From assembly GCA_050250575.1 (NCBI GenBank), contig JBFWOJ010000003.1, positions 227,697 through 291,696 on the forward strand: a stretch of 64,000 nt of DNA, given 5' to 3'. The notes beneath the pieces are model-generated. The model saw nothing but the letters and a program-made list of their open reading frames with translations, was not told the origin of the DNA and ran no database searches. Positions 61,551 to 64,000 of the stretch are shown piece after piece (positions within the stretch are counted from its first letter, which is position 1; each line of letters begins with the position of its first letter). Origin of the DNA: SHVO01 sp050250575. Its GTDB lineage: Bacteria; Pseudomonadota; Alphaproteobacteria; Rhodospirillales; Rhodospirillaceae. A program made the translations under genes and the position numbers.

Positions 61551-62636
61551 ATGACGGGCAAACGCCGCAAAGCCGCCGGTAAGCGCAAGAGACGCACGCG
61601 CAAAGTAAAGCCGCGCGCCAAGCGCTGGACGCATTTGTCCGACAAGGCGCTGCTGAAGGTCCGGCTGAAGGACCTGAAGGTGAAGGTCGAGGGCACGTGG
61701 CTGGAGCGCTGCCTCGCGGAGCTGAACTCCGAGCTGGAGCAGCGCGGCATCCGATTCCGCCCGCACGCGTGGATCTCGGACGAATGGTTCGCAGTGCCCA
61801 AGGACACGCCGGGGATCGCGATCCCTTTTTACCTCGCCCACCCGCGGCTGTTGCGCCTCGAGCGCAAGATGGTGCTGGAGGTGGAAGGCGGAACGATGCG
61901 CGAGGCGATGCGCATCCTGCGCCATGAAGCGGGGCATGTGATCCAGCAGCGCTACCAATTGCAGCGGCGCCGACGCTGGCAGAAATTATTCGGGAAATCC
62001 TCGGCCAAATATCCGAGCCACTACCGCCCGAAGCCGGGCAGCAAGAACTACGTCCAGAACCTGCGCCTGTGGTATGCGCAGAGCCATCCCGACGAGGATT
62101 TCGCCGAGACCTTCGCCGTATGGCTGAACCCGAAGTCGGCGTGGCGGCGGCGGTACGCCGGCTGGGGCGCGCTCAAGAAGCTGGAGTATGTGGACGAGCT
62201 GATGGCGGAAATCGGCTCGCTCCGCCCGGTGCCGATGCGCCGACTGCGCATCGATCCCATCAACCGCCTGACCCAGACGCTGGGCGAGCACTACGAAAAG
62301 AAGCGGGCCTATTACGCGGTCGACTTCCCGAAGACCTACGACCGCGACCTGCACCGCATCTTCTCGAGCCTGCCGGAGGACAAGCGCGCGCCGACGGCGG
62401 CCTCGTTCATCCGGCGCAACCGCTCGAAGCTGCGCCCGCTGGTGTCGCAATGGACCGGCGCCTACCAGCTGACCATCGAGACCATCATCGACCGCATGAT
62501 CGGCCGCTGCCGCGAACTGAAGCTGCGCGCGCCGGGCAAGGAGAACGAGCTGTTCATGAACTTCGCGGTGCTGCTGACGGCGCAGACGGCGCAGCTGTTG
62601 TACCACCGCGCGCGCCGCGAATGGATCGCGCTATGA
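61551..62636 (+). CDS. Putative zinc metallopeptidase (HExxH) with very basic N-terminus
   Basis: A 361-residue protein. The zinc motif HEAGH (125-129) sits in MRILRHEAGHVIQQRYQLQR, with Glu186 in DEDFAETFAVWL a likely third ligand. Residues 1-26 (GKRRKAAGKRKRRTRKVKPR) are extremely basic. It matches uncharacterised 'putative zinc-binding metallopeptidase' sequences. Not clearly secreted: no signal peptide. 10 bases separate it from the ATP-grasp gene. Confidence 0.78.
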   Translation: MTGKRRKAAGKRKRRTRKVKPRAKRWTHLSDKALLKVRLKDLKVKVEGTWLERCLAELNSELEQRGIRFRPHAWISDEWFAVPKDTPGIAIPFYLAHPRLLRLERKMVLEVEGGTMREAMRILRHEAGHVIQQRYQLQRRRRWQKLFGKSSAKYPSHYRPKPGSKNYVQNLRLWYAQSHPDEDFAETFAVWLNPKSAWRRRYAGWGALKKLEYVDELMAEIGSLRPVPMRRLRIDPINRLTQTLGEHYEKKRAYYAVDFPKTYDRDLHRIFSSLPEDKRAPTAASFIRRNRSKLRPLVSQWTGAYQLTIETIIDRMIGRCRELKLRAPGKENELFMNFAVLLTAQTAQLLYHRARREWIAL

Positions 62637-62646
62637 GGCCGGCGCC

Positions 62647-63672
62647 ATGAAGCCCCAGAGGGTCCTCATCCTGCTGCACCCCGACCAGATTCCGCCGGAC
62701 AAACCGCTGAAGGAGTTCTCGGACCAGGAGGTCCTCGACTTCAAGACCGAGCTGAGCGTGATCGGGGCGCTGAAGAAGAACCGGCACGAGGTGAAGGCGA
62801 TCGGGGTGCAGGACGAGCTGAAGCCGATCCGCGACGAGATCGAGAGCTTCAAGCCGGACATCGTGTTCAACCTGCTCGAAGAGTTCCACGGCAACACCGC
62901 CTATGACCAGAACGTCGCCAGCTACCTCGAGCTCCTGCAGATCCCCTACACCGGGTGCAATCCGCGCGGGCTGATGCTGTCGCGCGGCAAGGACCTGGCG
63001 AAGAAGCTGGTCGCCTACCACCGGGTGCCGACGCCGGCGTTCGTGGTGTTCCCGAAGGGGCGCAAAGTGGTGCGGCCGAAGCGGCTCGCCTTCCCGGTGA
63101 TCGTGAAGACGTTGAGCGAGGACGCTTCGCTCGGCATCGCGCAAGCCTCGCGCGTGGATGACGATGCGAGCCTGAAGGAGCGCGTCGAATTCCTGCACGA
63201 GCGCTACGGCACGGCGGCGATCGCCGAACAGTTCATCGTCGGGCGCGAATTATACGTCGGCGTGCTGGGCAACGGGCGCCTGCGCGCGCTGCCGGTGTGG
63301 GAACTGGACTTCGGCGACATGGCCGGCGACGGCGCGGCGATCGCGACCGAGAAGGTGAAACACGACGCCGCGTACCAGAAGAAGCACGCGATCAAGTCCC
63401 GCCAGGCCAAGGACCTCGGGCCCGAGATGGCGGCGAAGCTGCAGCGGCTGGCCAAACGCATCTACCGCACGCTGGAGCTGGACGGATATGCGCGCATCGA
63501 CTTCCGCCTGTCGGCCGAGGGCGTGCCGTACTTCCTGGAGGCGAACGCCAATCCCGACATCGCCGAGAGCGAAGAGTTCGCGCAGGCGGCCAAGCACGAC
63601 AAGCTTTCGTTCCGGAAGATGGTGAATCGGATTTTGGGGCTGGCGCTCGAGCGTCAGAAGAAGGGGCGCTAG
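62647..63672 (+). CDS. ATP-grasp ligase related to D-Ala-D-Ala ligase
   Basis: A 341-residue ATP-grasp protein. LLEEFHGNTAYDQNVASYLELLQIPYTG resembles the DdlA/B N-terminal region; AFPVIVKTLSEDASLGIAQ and AEQFIVGRELYVGVLGN are the ATP-binding strands; DGYARIDFRLSAEG and FLEANANPDIA hold the metal ligands. Ddl makes D-Ala-D-Ala, but the operon context and low N-terminal resemblance suggest another dipeptide-forming or amide-forming ligase. Follows the metallopeptidase gene by ten bases. Confidence 0.82.
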   Translation: MKPQRVLILLHPDQIPPDKPLKEFSDQEVLDFKTELSVIGALKKNRHEVKAIGVQDELKPIRDEIESFKPDIVFNLLEEFHGNTAYDQNVASYLELLQIPYTGCNPRGLMLSRGKDLAKKLVAYHRVPTPAFVVFPKGRKVVRPKRLAFPVIVKTLSEDASLGIAQASRVDDDASLKERVEFLHERYGTAAIAEQFIVGRELYVGVLGNGRLRALPVWELDFGDMAGDGAAIATEKVKHDAAYQKKHAIKSRQAKDLGPEMAAKLQRLAKRIYRTLELDGYARIDFRLSAEGVPYFLEANANPDIAESEEFAQAAKHDKLSFRKMVNRILGLALERQKKGR

Positions 63673-63680
63673 GGGGTGAC

Positions 63681-64000
63681 ATGGGAGCCACTGTCAGACC
63701 GGCGGTGCTTAAGGACGCCGCGAGTCTCAGGCGCTGCTGGGACATTTGCGCGAAGGAACACAAGTACGCGGTGGAGTTGGAAGCGCCGCCCCTTTCCGAG
63801 GTGAAGGCGATCTTGCGCGACAGCGTGCGGGACAAGACACCTTTTCTGGTGGCGGTGGATGGAACGCGTGTCGTCGGCATGGCCAGCGTCTTCGGCAACG
63901 GCGTCCCGTCGCTTAAGCACTGCGGCGACATCGGCATGACCCTGCTGCCCGAGTACCGGGAAATGGGCCTGGGAACAAAACTGCTCGAAGGGCTCATCAA
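63681..64000 (+). CDS. GNAT acetyltransferase, 3' end outside window
   Basis: The frame runs from ATG 63681 (AGGGGGTG upstream) to the window edge, giving about 106 residues. The acetyl-CoA motif YREMGLGTKLLEGLI (R-x-x-G-x-G) and PFLVAVDGTRVVGMASVF are GNAT landmarks. It lies eight bases after the ATP-grasp stop and thus probably modifies the ligase product or substrate, or confers self-resistance. The substrate is unknown. Confidence 0.85.
   Translation, partial: MGATVRPAVLKDAASLRRCWDICAKEHKYAVELEAPPLSEVKAILRDSVRDKTPFLVAVDGTRVVGMASVFGNGVPSLKHCGDIGMTLLPEYREMGLGTKLLEGLI

Noticed and set aside
62647..63672. Standard housekeeping D-Ala-D-Ala ligase
   Set aside because: The surrounding genes are not the cell division/murein cluster where ddl usually lies, and the N-terminal half diverges; listed as Ddl-related only.

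Overview
The window is a GC-rich, densely coded piece of a Gram-negative proteobacterial chromosome: heme c proteins, an RND pump, lipoprotein and Tat signals, AmpG-type muropeptide recycling. An HWE-type histidine kinase and a small protein with the 'GPANDN' string point to Alphaproteobacteria (perhaps a Rhizomicrobium/Micropepsis-like lineage), but the C5 heme pathway and the DUF1592/DUF1552 operon are unusual there, so the class is an inference. I see no rRNA, tRNA, CRISPR array, insertion sequence or prophage.

Layout. 1-0.9 kb: end of a molybdopterin aldehyde oxidase subunit. 0.9-8.7 kb: one reverse-strand operon hemA-hemL-sensor kinase-OmpR regulator-hemC-hemE-hemF-hemJ, with the two-component pair translationally coupled to hemC and a helical-turn direct repeat just upstream of hemA. 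8.8-19.4 kb: PRC-barrel protein, S9 peptidase, two ABC half-exporters (one coupled to a glutathione peroxidase), an HWE kinase with a lone receiver, and a lipoprotein metallo-beta-lactamase-fold enzyme. 19.4-22 kb: a sparse stretch with a doubly frameshifted secreted-protein gene and a secreted protein of an unnamed family. 22.2-24 kb: DrrAB-type ABC exporter. 24-31.8 kb: divergent peptidoglycan/amino-sugar recycling locus (serine hydrolase, AmpG; NagB-II, NagA, MurQ, BadF-type kinase, frameshifted GNAT, RraA-like).

31.8-39 kb: reverse-strand operon of secreted proteins: a second member of the unnamed family, a DUF1592-type protein with a heme c motif, a Tat-exported DUF1552 protein, a three-repeat COG4315-type protein and a Tat amidase. 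39.3-43 kb: small genes and an MFS transporter. 43-46.9 kb: Lrp-type regulator divergent from a tyrosine catabolic operon (hppD, VOC protein, fumarylacetoacetase, maleylacetoacetate isomerase) lacking homogentisate dioxygenase. 46.9-51.1 kb: RND efflux pump and adaptor. 51.3-56 kb: VOC protein, EamA transporter, large catalase with a histone-H1-like tail, ferritin-like protein. 56.3-59.8 kb: a cluster of GGGGTC-N-GACCCC palindromes, DUF4112 protein, RlpA-like protein, PhzF-like protein, diheme cytochrome c, VOC protein. 60-64 kb: a forward operon of DHA2 exporter, zinc metallopeptidase, ATP-grasp ligase and GNAT acetyltransferase, running off the edge.

The most promising systems are the heme operon with a built-in two-component system, the exporter/peptidase/ligase/acetyltransferase operon at the right edge, and the secreted DUF1592/DUF1552 operon with its two-copy unnamed family. 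Several apparent frameshifts between 20 and 42.5 kb may be real decay or residual assembly errors.
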